Shown here piece after piece: positions 17,865 to 25,344 of a stretch of DNA of 64,000 nt. The stretch comes from Candidatus Cybelea sp. Its GTDB lineage: Bacteria > Vulcanimicrobiota > Vulcanimicrobiia > Vulcanimicrobiales > Vulcanimicrobiaceae. Position numbers and translations under genes: made by a program. Below the pieces are notes generated by a model that ran no database searches, was not told where the DNA came from, and saw only the letters and a program-made list of their open reading frames with translations. The stretch covers positions 1-64,000 of the forward strand of contig DASXFZ010000044.1 in assembly GCA_036489315.1 (NCBI GenBank), written 5' to 3'. The first letter of the stretch is position 1. Each line of letters opens with the position of its first letter.

Positions 17865-18641
17865 ATGAACTACCTGCTCTTCGGGTCTAGTCCGTGGCTG
17901 CTTCCGATCGTCATGATCGTCGTGCTGGGGGCCGCCATCGAGCTACCGGCTCTTTGGGGTAAACGGCTGGTATCGGGTGCCAAGGTTCCCGATTCTGCAT
18001 GGAACATAATTCAAGGTGGGGTGCTAACGCTCGTGGCCTTCATGCTCGGGATTTCGTTTTCGCAGTCACAGGCGCGGTTTGACGCACGCCGGCAGCTTGT
18101 GGTCACGGAAGCAAACTCCATTGGGACCACGTGGCTGCGCGCGGATCAACTTCCTGAAAGGGAGACGAGGCAGTTTCGTGCTCTTTTAACCGATTACACC
18201 GCAACGCGATTGCAGATGTATCGAGGGCTGCTGACCTCAGAGGAGGTCGACCGCGCCCAAGCCAGGAGCGATGCTTATCAGGGCCGGCTCTGGGCACTGG
18301 CGTCGAGCATGCTGCGCCGGCAACCGCAAGATCTTGGCCGTTCGTTGCTCATGACGGAACTCAACAGTACGATCGATGTATCTGCGGAACAGCGCAACGC
18401 GCTTACTCATCACGTACCGGCCGCCATCGACGAGCTGACGCTCTTGCTCGTTCTGCTCGGCGCCATTTTTATTGGCTTCGGGTTCGCGCGCCTCGGCGTG
18501 AATCCGCGAATGCTGGGGGCCGCATACGTGATTGCATCGGTTCTCGTGATAACGGCGATGATTGACCTCGATCGCCCGCAGAAAGGATTCGTTCGGGTTA
18601 ATCTCGATCCGCTCGTCGTTCAGCTGCAATCGATGCGGTAA
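17865..18641 (+). CDS. DUF4239/bestrophin-like membrane protein
   Basis: A 258-residue integral membrane protein. There are two N-terminal helices (WLLPIVMIVVLGAAIELPALW; IIQGGVLTLVAFMLGISFS), a cytoplasmic helical domain with the conserved QARFDARRQLVVTEANSIGTTWLRAD segment, and two C-terminal helices (ELTLLLVLLGAIFIGFGF; MLGAAYVIASVLVITAMI). The fold resembles bestrophin-type channels, but transport has not been shown for this family. AAAGGAAA precedes ATG 17865. A truncated relative is at 5810-6253. Confidence 0.85.
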   Translation: MNYLLFGSSPWLLPIVMIVVLGAAIELPALWGKRLVSGAKVPDSAWNIIQGGVLTLVAFMLGISFSQSQARFDARRQLVVTEANSIGTTWLRADQLPERETRQFRALLTDYTATRLQMYRGLLTSEEVDRAQARSDAYQGRLWALASSMLRRQPQDLGRSLLMTELNSTIDVSAEQRNALTHHVPAAIDELTLLLVLLGAIFIGFGFARLGVNPRMLGAAYVIASVLVITAMIDLDRPQKGFVRVNLDPLVVQLQSMR

Positions 18642-18740
18642 CGTGCCCGAAGCTTTTCTAGGTCGTCATCAAGACGCAGGGTGACTTGCGGGGCCTCTGG
18701 GCTAGTCCGTTGAACTTCCTGAGCCGTCGGAGGGATAACC

Positions 18741-20117
18741 GTGCGGCTAACGCTCGATCGCGACGCCATCGACCGCGACGATAGCGCGCTCTTTAGCGCG
18801 TTCACGATCTCGGCGACGTTTTGGCTGCTGCTCACGACCGCGGTCGGCCTCCTCCTGAGCTTCAAGTTTCCCTATCCCGATCTCGCAACGAGCCCGTTTC
18901 TCTCGTTCGGCCGGCTTCGCGCGATTCACACGAACGGAACGTTTTTCGGCTGGGCATCGGTCGCGCTGACCGGTGCGGCGATCTACGTCGCGGCCCGCAC
19001 CTCGGGCGTTCCGGTCGTCGGAAAGCGGCTCGCCTGGGCGTCGCTTTGGTGCTTCAACCTTGCCGCCCTCGCCGGCACGATCACGCTCGATCTCGGAATG
19101 AACTACGGCGATCAGGAGTATCGCGAGTGGATATGGCCCGTGCGACTGCTCTTTCTCGCTGCGGTTGCGCTGGGCGGCCTTACGGTCGTGCAGACGGTCG
19201 CGCACCGCGTCGAGGAGACGATCTACATCTCGAACTGGTACACGATCGGCGGATTTGTCTTCACCACAATTCTCGGCGTCGTCGCCATCCTGCCGTGGTA
19301 TCAGAACGGGCTCGGACAAGTGGCGGTGCAGGGTTTCTACATGCACAACGCCGTCGGCATGTGGTTCACGTTTCTCGCACTGGGCCTGATTTACTACGCG
19401 CTGCCCAAACTCCTGAATCGCCCGATCTATTCGTACGCGCTCGGGATCTTGGGATTCTGGACGAACCTGCTGTTCTACCCGGTGATCGGCGCGCACCACT
19501 TCGAGTTTACGCCGTTGCCGTGGTGGTTTCAGACCCTCGCCATCGTCTTCTCGGTCGGGATGCTGGTGCCGGTCTTTGCCGGTACGGCGAACTTCACGCT
19601 TACGATGCGCGGCGGGGCCGAAGCCATTCGCCGCTCGTACGCGCTGCCGTTTATCGTCGTCGGCATTTTCTATTACTTTGCCGGTTCGAGCCAAGGGACG
19701 ATCGAGGCATTTCGCAGCCTGCAGAACATCTGGCACTTCACCAACTTCACCATCGGGCACTCACACGCCACGATGTACGGGTTCATCACCTTTATCGCCT
19801 GGGGTGCGATCTACGCGCTGCTTCCGCGCGCGACCGGCAAGGAAGCCAATGGGACGCTAGCGCGGATCCACTTCTTGTTCGCGACGGTGGGCGTAACGGC
19901 GTACGTGGTGATGCTTTCGATCGGCGGGACGCTGCAGGGACTCGATTGGGCAACCGGCGGCCCGTTCATCGCCTCAGTTGAAAGCGCGGCGCCCTACTGG
20001 CTCGCGCGCGCCGTCGCGGGCGCGATGATGTTCGTTGCGCACCTCGTCTTCGCGTACAACGTCTACCTCATGACGCGAACGCGCGGGCGCCCGGCACCCG
20101 AGGCGGCCGCCACATGA
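18741..20117 (+). CDS. ccoN: cbb3-type cytochrome c oxidase subunit I
   Basis: A 458-residue heme-copper oxidase catalytic subunit with about twelve membrane helices. It reduces O2 to water with high affinity and contributes to proton motive force. Heme- and copper-ligand histidines are visible in AIHTNGTFFGW, FYMHNAVGMWF, VIGAHHFEF (paired CuB histidines) and FTIGHSHATMYGF. A tyrosine in RPIYSYALG is at the position expected for the cross-linked residue. The GTG start at 18741 has GGAGGG upstream. HTNGTFFGW departs from the common HAHG-x-LFG form. It overlaps the next gene by 4 bp (ATGA). Confidence 0.93.
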   Translation: MRLTLDRDAIDRDDSALFSAFTISATFWLLLTTAVGLLLSFKFPYPDLATSPFLSFGRLRAIHTNGTFFGWASVALTGAAIYVAARTSGVPVVGKRLAWASLWCFNLAALAGTITLDLGMNYGDQEYREWIWPVRLLFLAAVALGGLTVVQTVAHRVEETIYISNWYTIGGFVFTTILGVVAILPWYQNGLGQVAVQGFYMHNAVGMWFTFLALGLIYYALPKLLNRPIYSYALGILGFWTNLLFYPVIGAHHFEFTPLPWWFQTLAIVFSVGMLVPVFAGTANFTLTMRGGAEAIRRSYALPFIVVGIFYYFAGSSQGTIEAFRSLQNIWHFTNFTIGHSHATMYGFITFIAWGAIYALLPRATGKEANGTLARIHFLFATVGVTAYVVMLSIGGTLQGLDWATGGPFIASVESAAPYWLARAVAGAMMFVAHLVFAYNVYLMTRTRGRPAPEAAAT

Positions 20118-20692
20118 ATCGTGGAATGAACAACCCGTGGTCGATCGTCGCGGTGAGCGCACTTGTCTACGGCACGCTCGCGGTCGCGACCGGGATAATT
20201 CCCGGCATCACGCTTTCCGCTTCGAAACCAACGCCGGGCCTCCGGCCGCTGAACGCGCAAGAGGCGCGCGGCCGAAACGTTTACGTCAGCGAGGGCTGCG
20301 CGTACTGCCACAGCCAGGTCGTGCGTCCGCTGCAACAGGATCTGGTCTTCGGCCGGCCGTCGGTCGCCGGGGACTACGCGTACTCAACGCCCGAACTGCT
20401 CTCGGACCACCGTAACGGACCCGACCTCACGAACATCGGGAACCGTCAGCCCAGTGCGGCCTGGCAGTACATCCACCTGTGGGATCCGCGCGCGCTCGTC
20501 AGCCAATCGATCATGCCCAGATACACGTGGCTTTTCAAGGTGCAGCCGCACGCCGCACCGGCCGACGTCGTCATCGCAGTGCCCCCTGGATTTGGGCCTC
20601 CGGGCGGCGTCGTGATTGCAACGCGGCAAGCCCAAGATCTGGTCGCCTATCTCGAAGCGCTCAAGCAGGTCCCGCTTAAGGCGCAACGATGA
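20114..20692 (+). CDS. ccoO: cbb3 oxidase monoheme cytochrome c subunit
   Basis: A 192-residue protein with an N-terminal membrane anchor (WSIVAVSALVYGTLAVATGIIPG) and a periplasmic c-type cytochrome domain. The heme motif is CAYCH in GCAYCHSQVVRPLQQD, with a candidate axial Met in SIMPRY. It passes electrons towards the catalytic subunit. Start and stop overlap neighbours (ATGA at both ends), typical of a tightly coupled complex operon. Confidence 0.92.
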   Translation: MNRGMNNPWSIVAVSALVYGTLAVATGIIPGITLSASKPTPGLRPLNAQEARGRNVYVSEGCAYCHSQVVRPLQQDLVFGRPSVAGDYAYSTPELLSDHRNGPDLTNIGNRQPSAAWQYIHLWDPRALVSQSIMPRYTWLFKVQPHAAPADVVIAVPPGFGPPGGVVIATRQAQDLVAYLEALKQVPLKAQR

Positions 20693-20844
20693 CGATGTCG
20701 GGCGATCCGTCGGCCTGGGCGATCATCGCGATCGGCGCGGCCTTCACGGCATGGACTTTCGTTGCGGCGATCTACTGGATCGCGCGTCCGGGCGAAACGA
20801 ATCCGGATCATCCCAAAAACCTGATTCTCAAGGACGAGCGCTGA
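20689..20844 (+). CDS. Small cbb3 oxidase subunit, CcoQ-like (51 residues)
   Basis: A 51-residue single-span membrane protein: MTMSGDPSAW, then the helix AIIAIGAAFTAWTFVAAIYWIA, then a charged tail ending ILKDER. Size, single helix and position between the CcoO and CcoP-like genes fit CcoQ, which stabilises the complex. The ATG overlaps the ccoO stop (ATGA) and its TGA overlaps the next ATG (TGATG). Sequence identity to CcoQ is too weak to assign a symbol firmly. Confidence 0.75.
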   Translation: MTMSGDPSAWAIIAIGAAFTAWTFVAAIYWIARPGETNPDHPKNLILKDER

Positions 20845-21716
20845 TGGGCGAGTCGCCGCCGCGGGCGCCGCTCGACCCCGTCTCGATCGCGCTCTATCTC
20901 GACGATGATGCCGATCCGATCGGCACGTACCGGCCGCCGGCCAACGTCACGATCGACACGACTAAACTCAGTGACGGCAATCACGTGCTCCACATTCACG
21001 CCGTCGATGCGACGGGGATCAGCGGCGTGCGCGACGTCCCATTCGTCGTCGCCAACGGTCCCGGCATCACGGTGACCGGCCTGCGCGAGGGCTCGCGCGT
21101 TCGCGGCGCCATTCACTTCGACGTCAACGCATTCGGAGCGAACGAGCCGTTCGATCCGGTTCGGGCCGAATCCGTCGGGCCGATTCCCGCCTGGACGTGG
21201 GTGCTCGTGGCGATCGTTCTCGGGTGGGCGGCGTGGTACGGCCTCGAGTATTTTCAAACACCGGCCGCCTTCGCGCAAACGCCCACGTACGCGCCCAATC
21301 CGGCGCTTGCGGCGGCGAACGCTCCCGCGACGACGGCGTCGGCGCCCGCGCAGCAGCCGCGCGGTACGCGCGCAAAAAACGTCGCGGGCTTCGATTACGG
21401 GGCGCTCGGTGCGTCGACTTACGCGCAGAGTTGTCAGGCGTGTCACGGCGAAACCGGAATGGGCGTTCCCGCGACATTCCCGGCGCTGGCGGGCGACCCG
21501 GTCGTGACCAGCAGCGAAGCCCAAACGCAGATTCGCATCGTTCTGCATGGGCTCTCAAACAAGGTGATCAAAGGTACGAAGTACGGCGCTCAAATGCCGG
21601 CGTTCGCGTCGCAGCTCTCCGACGCGCAGATCGCCGCCGTTATCGATCACGAGCGGACCTCATGGTCGAACAACGCCCCGCTCGTCACCCCCGACCAAGT
21701 AAAACGCCTCCGTTAG
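20844..21716 (+). CDS. CcoP-like cytochrome c subunit with N-terminal Ig-like domain
   Basis: A 290-residue protein in three parts. Residues 1-115 are a beta-rich Ig-like domain (DGNHVLHIHAVDATG, GITVTGLREGSRVRG). One membrane helix follows (AWTWVLVAIVLGWAAWYGLEYF), then an alanine/proline-rich linker and a C-terminal cytochrome c with CQACH and axial Met in AQMPAF. CcoP normally carries two hemes and no Ig-like domain. With one helix and a periplasmic heme domain, the N-terminal domain should face the cytoplasm, which is odd for an Ig fold. ATG 20844 overlaps the preceding stop. Confidence 0.85.
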   Translation: MGESPPRAPLDPVSIALYLDDDADPIGTYRPPANVTIDTTKLSDGNHVLHIHAVDATGISGVRDVPFVVANGPGITVTGLREGSRVRGAIHFDVNAFGANEPFDPVRAESVGPIPAWTWVLVAIVLGWAAWYGLEYFQTPAAFAQTPTYAPNPALAAANAPATTASAPAQQPRGTRAKNVAGFDYGALGASTYAQSCQACHGETGMGVPATFPALAGDPVVTSSEAQTQIRIVLHGLSNKVIKGTKYGAQMPAFASQLSDAQIAAVIDHERTSWSNNAPLVTPDQVKRLR

Positions 21717-21750
21717 CCAACCTCGCGCTTTCATCGCGAGCCCCATGCGG

Positions 21751-21786
21751 TGTCATCCTGAGCTTGTCGAAGGATGTCGAAGGGCG
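21751..21786 (+). repeat. Dispersed repeat, CCTGAGCTTGTCGAAGG type
   Basis: The fullest copy, TGTCATCCTGAGCTTGTCGA followed by AGGATGTCGAAGGGCGA, 35 bp after the oxidase operon stop. Related copies are at 15151, 22733 (reverse) and 29691. Confidence 0.75.
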
Positions 21787-21829
21787 AGCGAGCAGGCGTG
21801 GGGCCTAAAAGCCCGCGAAGCAACGCGCT

Positions 21830-22657
21830 ATGGAGATCGTAATCGCCGAGAAGGGCGCTTTCTATTTCGAGCCCGCGATTACGGCGGAGGAAGCGCGAGG
21901 GCGGGCCGGCGCGCACAAGGCCTCGGCCTTAGGAACGCTCTCCCGGCTCTTCGCACGCCCCAAAAACGAAGATATCGCGATGACCGATGAAGGGCTATGG
22001 TACCTTCCGGTGTGGCATGCCAAAGCCCATCTCCATTCGATCTTCGATCGCCGAGAATCGCACAAGCTCCCGATCAAGACCAAGCACGCCGTCTCCGTGA
22101 CGGTAAACGGGAGTGAGTACCCCGTTGCCGCTGCCGCGATCGAGCTGGAAGTGGTGGAGCACTGCGCGCGCGACGAGCAAAAGGAACTGTGGCTCGATGC
22201 GCTGACGAGCCAGCCGATCAACGTGCAGGCGTATCTAAAAACGCCCGCAGCCCCCGTCGATCTCGACGACTTCGCGCCCGAGAACGCGAAGATCGTGACT
22301 CCGGTGATCCGCGCGTCGGCGGCCATTCAAACACTCGTCGGCGAGGATTTTCGTCCGACCGACGCCGACGACGTGAAGGAAGAGAAAGTAACCGTCGAGT
22401 GCATCGATCTGTACCTCCGGCCGACGTTCAACTTCAAGTTCGTCTGGACGGCAAAGAACAAAACGGCGAACGTCGCCGTCGATGCGATCACCGGAGAGCT
22501 CCAAACCCAGCCCGATGCCGCGATGGCGGCCGTCGCCAAGCTGCTCAAGCCCGAGACGCTCTTTGATTTGGGAGCGGAAACGCTCAATCTCGTCGTGCCA
22601 GGCGGTGCGATCGCGCTGAAAGTCGCCAAGGCGCTCGCCGAGAAACGGAAAAGCTAA
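21830..22657 (+). CDS. Hypothetical cytoplasmic protein (275 residues)
   Basis: No family is recognised. There is no signal peptide or membrane helix. The N-terminal third has alternating hydrophobic residues (LWYLPVWHAKAHLHSIFDRRESHKLP). The C-terminal third contains LYLRPTFNFKFVWTAKNKTANVAVDAITGELQ, which resembles the beta-hairpin and VDA-x-TGE ending of PepSY-type domains, but only weakly. Codon use matches neighbours. It stands alone between a dispersed repeat and the convergent PP-loop gene. ATG 21830 has no strong ribosome site. Confidence 0.65.
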   Translation: MEIVIAEKGAFYFEPAITAEEARGRAGAHKASALGTLSRLFARPKNEDIAMTDEGLWYLPVWHAKAHLHSIFDRRESHKLPIKTKHAVSVTVNGSEYPVAAAAIELEVVEHCARDEQKELWLDALTSQPINVQAYLKTPAAPVDLDDFAPENAKIVTPVIRASAAIQTLVGEDFRPTDADDVKEEKVTVECIDLYLRPTFNFKFVWTAKNKTANVAVDAITGELQTQPDAAMAAVAKLLKPETLFDLGAETLNLVVPGGAIALKVAKALAEKRKS

Positions 22658-23394
22658 CCGCCGGGGCGCGGCACGAGATCGCAAAACCAAAATCCTTTGG
22701 CGCTGCGCGTGCTCGACGTCGGCGCGCTTCCGTCCTTCGACGGGCTCAGGATGACGGCGGGTTGGTAGACGATCTCTCCAACGTCCACCGCAATACGGTT
22801 TTTGAAGATCGGGCCCGCGCAGGCGAAGGTGTGGAACTCCCCGTTTTCACCGCAGGGATCCACGTCGGCCGGAAGCGAGTCGATAAAGCCCCAATCGACG
22901 GTGCGGCCGAGCGTCGTTTCATCCAGATACGCATCGCTCACGCAACAGACGATCGACGCAAAACCCAAATCGATGAACTCTCCAATAACTTTGCGCGTGT
23001 CGAGTTTCCAGAGCGGGAAGAGCCCGCTCATCCCGATTTGCGCGAGCCGCTCTTCGCGCCAGCGCCGCAGATCCTCGAGAAAGATATCGCCAAAAGCGAC
23101 GATCGACACACCCTGCTTTCGGTACGCGAGCAGATGCGCCGCCATCGTTTGCTCGTACTCCTCATTCGTGCCGCTGCTGACCGGAACGATATCCAACGGC
23201 AGGCCGATCTCGCGCGCCTGCGCTTGCGCTAGTTCGAGCCGAACCCCATGCATGGAGACCCGCGCGAAGCGTTCGTTCACCGTGGTGAGGAGCGAGACGA
23301 CCCGATACCGCTCGTCCGCTAATAGCCGATGCAGCGCAAGCGCCGAGTCTTTCCCGCCGCTCCAGCAAAAGACGATCGGCTCACGCTTATCCAA
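22654..23394 (-). CDS. PP-loop ATPase, diphthine--ammonia ligase family
   Basis: A 246-residue adenine-nucleotide alpha-hydrolase with the PP-loop SGGKDS (residues 12-17) in FCWSGGKDSALALH, plus the family segments SIVAFGDIFLEDLRRWREERL and EFIDLGFASIVCCVS. In eukaryotes and archaea the family amidates diphthine; bacterial members lack that substrate, so the true reaction is unknown. The start is TTG. The last 35 residues (from VILSPSKDG) are encoded by a dispersed repeat and following sequence, an extension acquired by repeat insertion. The frame overlaps the 21830 gene by 4 bp, convergent. Confidence 0.85.
   Translation of the reverse strand: MDKREPIVFCWSGGKDSALALHRLLADERYRVVSLLTTVNERFARVSMHGVRLELAQAQAREIGLPLDIVPVSSGTNEEYEQTMAAHLLAYRKQGVSIVAFGDIFLEDLRRWREERLAQIGMSGLFPLWKLDTRKVIGEFIDLGFASIVCCVSDAYLDETTLGRTVDWGFIDSLPADVDPCGENGEFHTFACAGPIFKNRIAVDVGEIVYQPAVILSPSKDGSAPTSSTRSAKGFWFCDLVPRPGG
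22733..22756 (-). repeat. Dispersed repeat inside the 3' end of the PP-loop gene
   Basis: Read on the minus strand it is GTCATCCTGAGCCCGTCGAA followed by GG. It is translated as VILSPSKDG, so the coding frame continues through it. Confidence 0.7.
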
Positions 23395-23483
23395 AAGGAG
23401 TCAGCCGCCGCTTATCGTTTGCCGGTTGGGAGGAAGGCTGCGTCTTGAGGAGCGTACACATGCATGAGATCGGAGGTGCTTTC

Positions 23484-24029
23484 GTGAGAATAGCCGCTTG
23501 GGCGTTGGCGCTCGTGCTCGTTCCTTCCCTCGCGGCGGCATCCGCGCCGTTGACGCCCGCGCAAGTCATCGCGCTCGTCAAGGCGACGCCGCAGCTCAAG
23601 ATCGATAAGAGCGTGCCGCCGTCGCTAGGATTCGATCCCAAAACGCATCCGTTCGTCGACGTCGTCGGCACGCGCGAAGGGCAGACGATCGGCGGATATC
23701 TGGCGAGCGAGGACGCCCGCCAGGGAACGCTGACCAGCGGCTTCGTCGTGCTCGCTGTTCCGCTCGACAGCGGCGGAAGCGGCGGCGTCTTTACCCAACT
23801 CGTCTTTGCCCGCCGCGGCAGCGTTCCGTTCTTCTATGCGGGGCACATCGATTCGGGCGGCCATCTCGACGTACGGTTCAAAAACGGCGCGATCGTCGCG
23901 ACGCTGCCCTACTATCGGGCCAACGATCCCAACTGCTGCCCGTCGAAGATGATCGTGCAGACCTACACGATCCGCGACAACAAGCTGCACCGAATCTCGC
24001 AGCGCATGATGCCGACGCCGAAGCCCTAG
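23484..24029 (+). CDS. Exported protein, possibly LppP/LprE-like
   Basis: A 181-residue protein with a signal peptide (RIAAWALALVLVPSLAAASA). The mature part has the segment ANDPNCCPSKMIVQTYTI, close to the D-x-x-CCPS signature of LppP/LprE-type domains; assignment is tentative. GTG 23484 is chosen because GGAGG lies 7 nt upstream and it starts the signal peptide; an earlier in-frame ATG adds 13 residues without a ribosome site. It is divergent from the PP-loop gene. Function unknown. Confidence 0.7.
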   Translation: MRIAAWALALVLVPSLAAASAPLTPAQVIALVKATPQLKIDKSVPPSLGFDPKTHPFVDVVGTREGQTIGGYLASEDARQGTLTSGFVVLAVPLDSGGSGGVFTQLVFARRGSVPFFYAGHIDSGGHLDVRFKNGAIVATLPYYRANDPNCCPSKMIVQTYTIRDNKLHRISQRMMPTPKP

Positions 24030-24041
24030 CGGCCCCGGCGC

Positions 24042-24665
24042 TCATTCGCCTTTTTTAGAGATCTCGGCCGCGGCGTTTTCGAGAATGAGGGCAACTCGGC
24101 GCAGTTCCTCGGGGCCGGAGCCGCGCTTACGCATCAACGCATGTTTGAGCGCATGCCGAGCTTTCGATAGTTCGTCGGAGGCATCCGGATCGACGTCGCC
24201 GAGTCCGGCATACGCCTCGCGCACCGCCGCCATTCGCCCGCCGAAGCGCTTGAGCGTTTCGAGAATCGCCGTTACGCGCTCCCCATTGGCTTCCAAGTGT
24301 GCCCGGCCGGCATCGGTAATCGAGTAGAGCTTGCGATTCGCGTCTTGGGTGACGGCCGCGTGGCCGATCTCCTCGAGGTACGTCAAGGCCGGGTAGACGA
24401 CGCCGGGGCTCGGCGAGTAGAATCCGCCGGAGCGCTCTTCTAAGGTACGCATCAGCTCGTAGCCGTGCGCGGGCTGCTCGGCGAGCAAGGAGAGGATGAC
24501 CAGCTGCAGATCGTCGGATCCGAGGCGGCGTCCTCGCGGGATGCCGTGGCCGCCCATGAAGGCCTCGCCGAAGCCTCGCCGGCCTCGGCCGAATCCGCCG
24601 TGACGGCGATGGTGTCCGCCGGCGTGGAGTAGGGCTCGAAAGAAATCTGATTTATCGTATGACAT
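24042..24665 (-). CDS. PadR-family transcriptional regulator
   Basis: A 207-residue PadR protein: a glycine/histidine/arginine-rich N-terminal tail, then the winged helix (LVILSLLAEQPAHGYELMRTLEERSGGFYSPSPGVVYPALTYLEEIG) and a C-terminal dimerisation helix. It probably represses its own gene and others in response to a small molecule. The start codon lies inside a 32-bp inverted repeat (24655-24686). TTGACG with a -10 17-18 bp on puts transcription start within a few bases of ATG. The downstream target gene is not obvious; a membrane protein gene (24725) is upstream in the opposite sense of the operator. Confidence 0.9.
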   Translation of the reverse strand: MSYDKSDFFRALLHAGGHHRRHGGFGRGRRGFGEAFMGGHGIPRGRRLGSDDLQLVILSLLAEQPAHGYELMRTLEERSGGFYSPSPGVVYPALTYLEEIGHAAVTQDANRKLYSITDAGRAHLEANGERVTAILETLKRFGGRMAAVREAYAGLGDVDPDASDELSKARHALKHALMRKRGSGPEELRRVALILENAAAEISKKGE

Positions 24666-24686
24666 GTCTTACGATATATCATACGA
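24655..24686. promoter_or_regulatory. 32-bp inverted repeat, PadR operator overlapping its start codon
   Basis: Outer arms TCGTATGA and TCATACGA are perfect, and inner bases extend the symmetry with two mismatches per 13-bp arm. It covers both the predicted -10 and the ATG, which suits autorepression. Confidence 0.65.
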
Positions 24687-24724
24687 CCTCAGCCTGCGTC
24701 AAGGCCCCTGCCCGCGCCCAGGCT

Positions 24725-25267
24725 TCACTCGGTGCGGACGACGGTCTCCATGGAAGCGATGAAGGCGAGAACCTGCCCTTCACGCGCTGACTGGCGACGG
24801 TAGTGCACGAGCGCGTCGAGGGGATACCACAGCCCGACCCACGCGATCACGAGAAAGAAGCCGTCGCCCAGCAGCAGCTTGGTGAGCATCGCCAAGCTCG
24901 ACGCGCTGAAATAGTACGACACCAAAATCCCGAGGGCGAAGATGATGCCGCCAACTCGAAACGCCGCCATCACGTCTTGCCACTGGGCGCTGCGGGCAAG
25001 GTTGATCTGTCGTAAGCGCAGCCGGCAGTAGCGCTCGATCGCCTGACGCAGCCGTTCTTCCGTGTCCGGCTGCATTTGCTCGGCGGGCAGCACGATGACC
25101 GCGCGCAGATCCGAGCGCAGGGTGCGCGGCGTCAGCTCGGCGACGAGCTCATCCATTCCGCACACGAACCGGCCGTTTGGCGAGAGCACGTCGGTTGGCG
25201 AGACTTCGAAAAGCTCTTGCGGGGTATTGAGGTGCAGGATCGTGTCGGCGTTTGCTGGCGGCTTCAA
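24725..25267 (-). CDS. Hypothetical protein with two C-terminal membrane helices
   Basis: A 180-residue protein. The N-terminal 100 residues are soluble (LHLNTPQELFEVSPTDVLSPNGRF; arginine-rich helix YCRLRLRQINLARSAQW). Two membrane helices follow (VGGIIFALGILVSYYFSA and LLLGDGFFLVIAWVGLWYPL), then a short tail. No family recognised. The open frame starts with TTG and no clear ribosome site, so the start may be later. It lies between the PadR gene and a propeller gene on the same strand. Confidence 0.6.
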   Translation of the reverse strand: MKPPANADTILHLNTPQELFEVSPTDVLSPNGRFVCGMDELVAELTPRTLRSDLRAVIVLPAEQMQPDTEERLRQAIERYCRLRLRQINLARSAQWQDVMAAFRVGGIIFALGILVSYYFSASSLAMLTKLLLGDGFFLVIAWVGLWYPLDALVHYRRQSAREGQVLAFIASMETVVRTE

Positions 25268-25344
25268 CGCCGTGCAGTTCCCGCCGAAACCCTCAATCCC
25301 CGCGTCGCTTCCGCGGCCGGAGCCCCCGCGATTGAATGCGTTGA

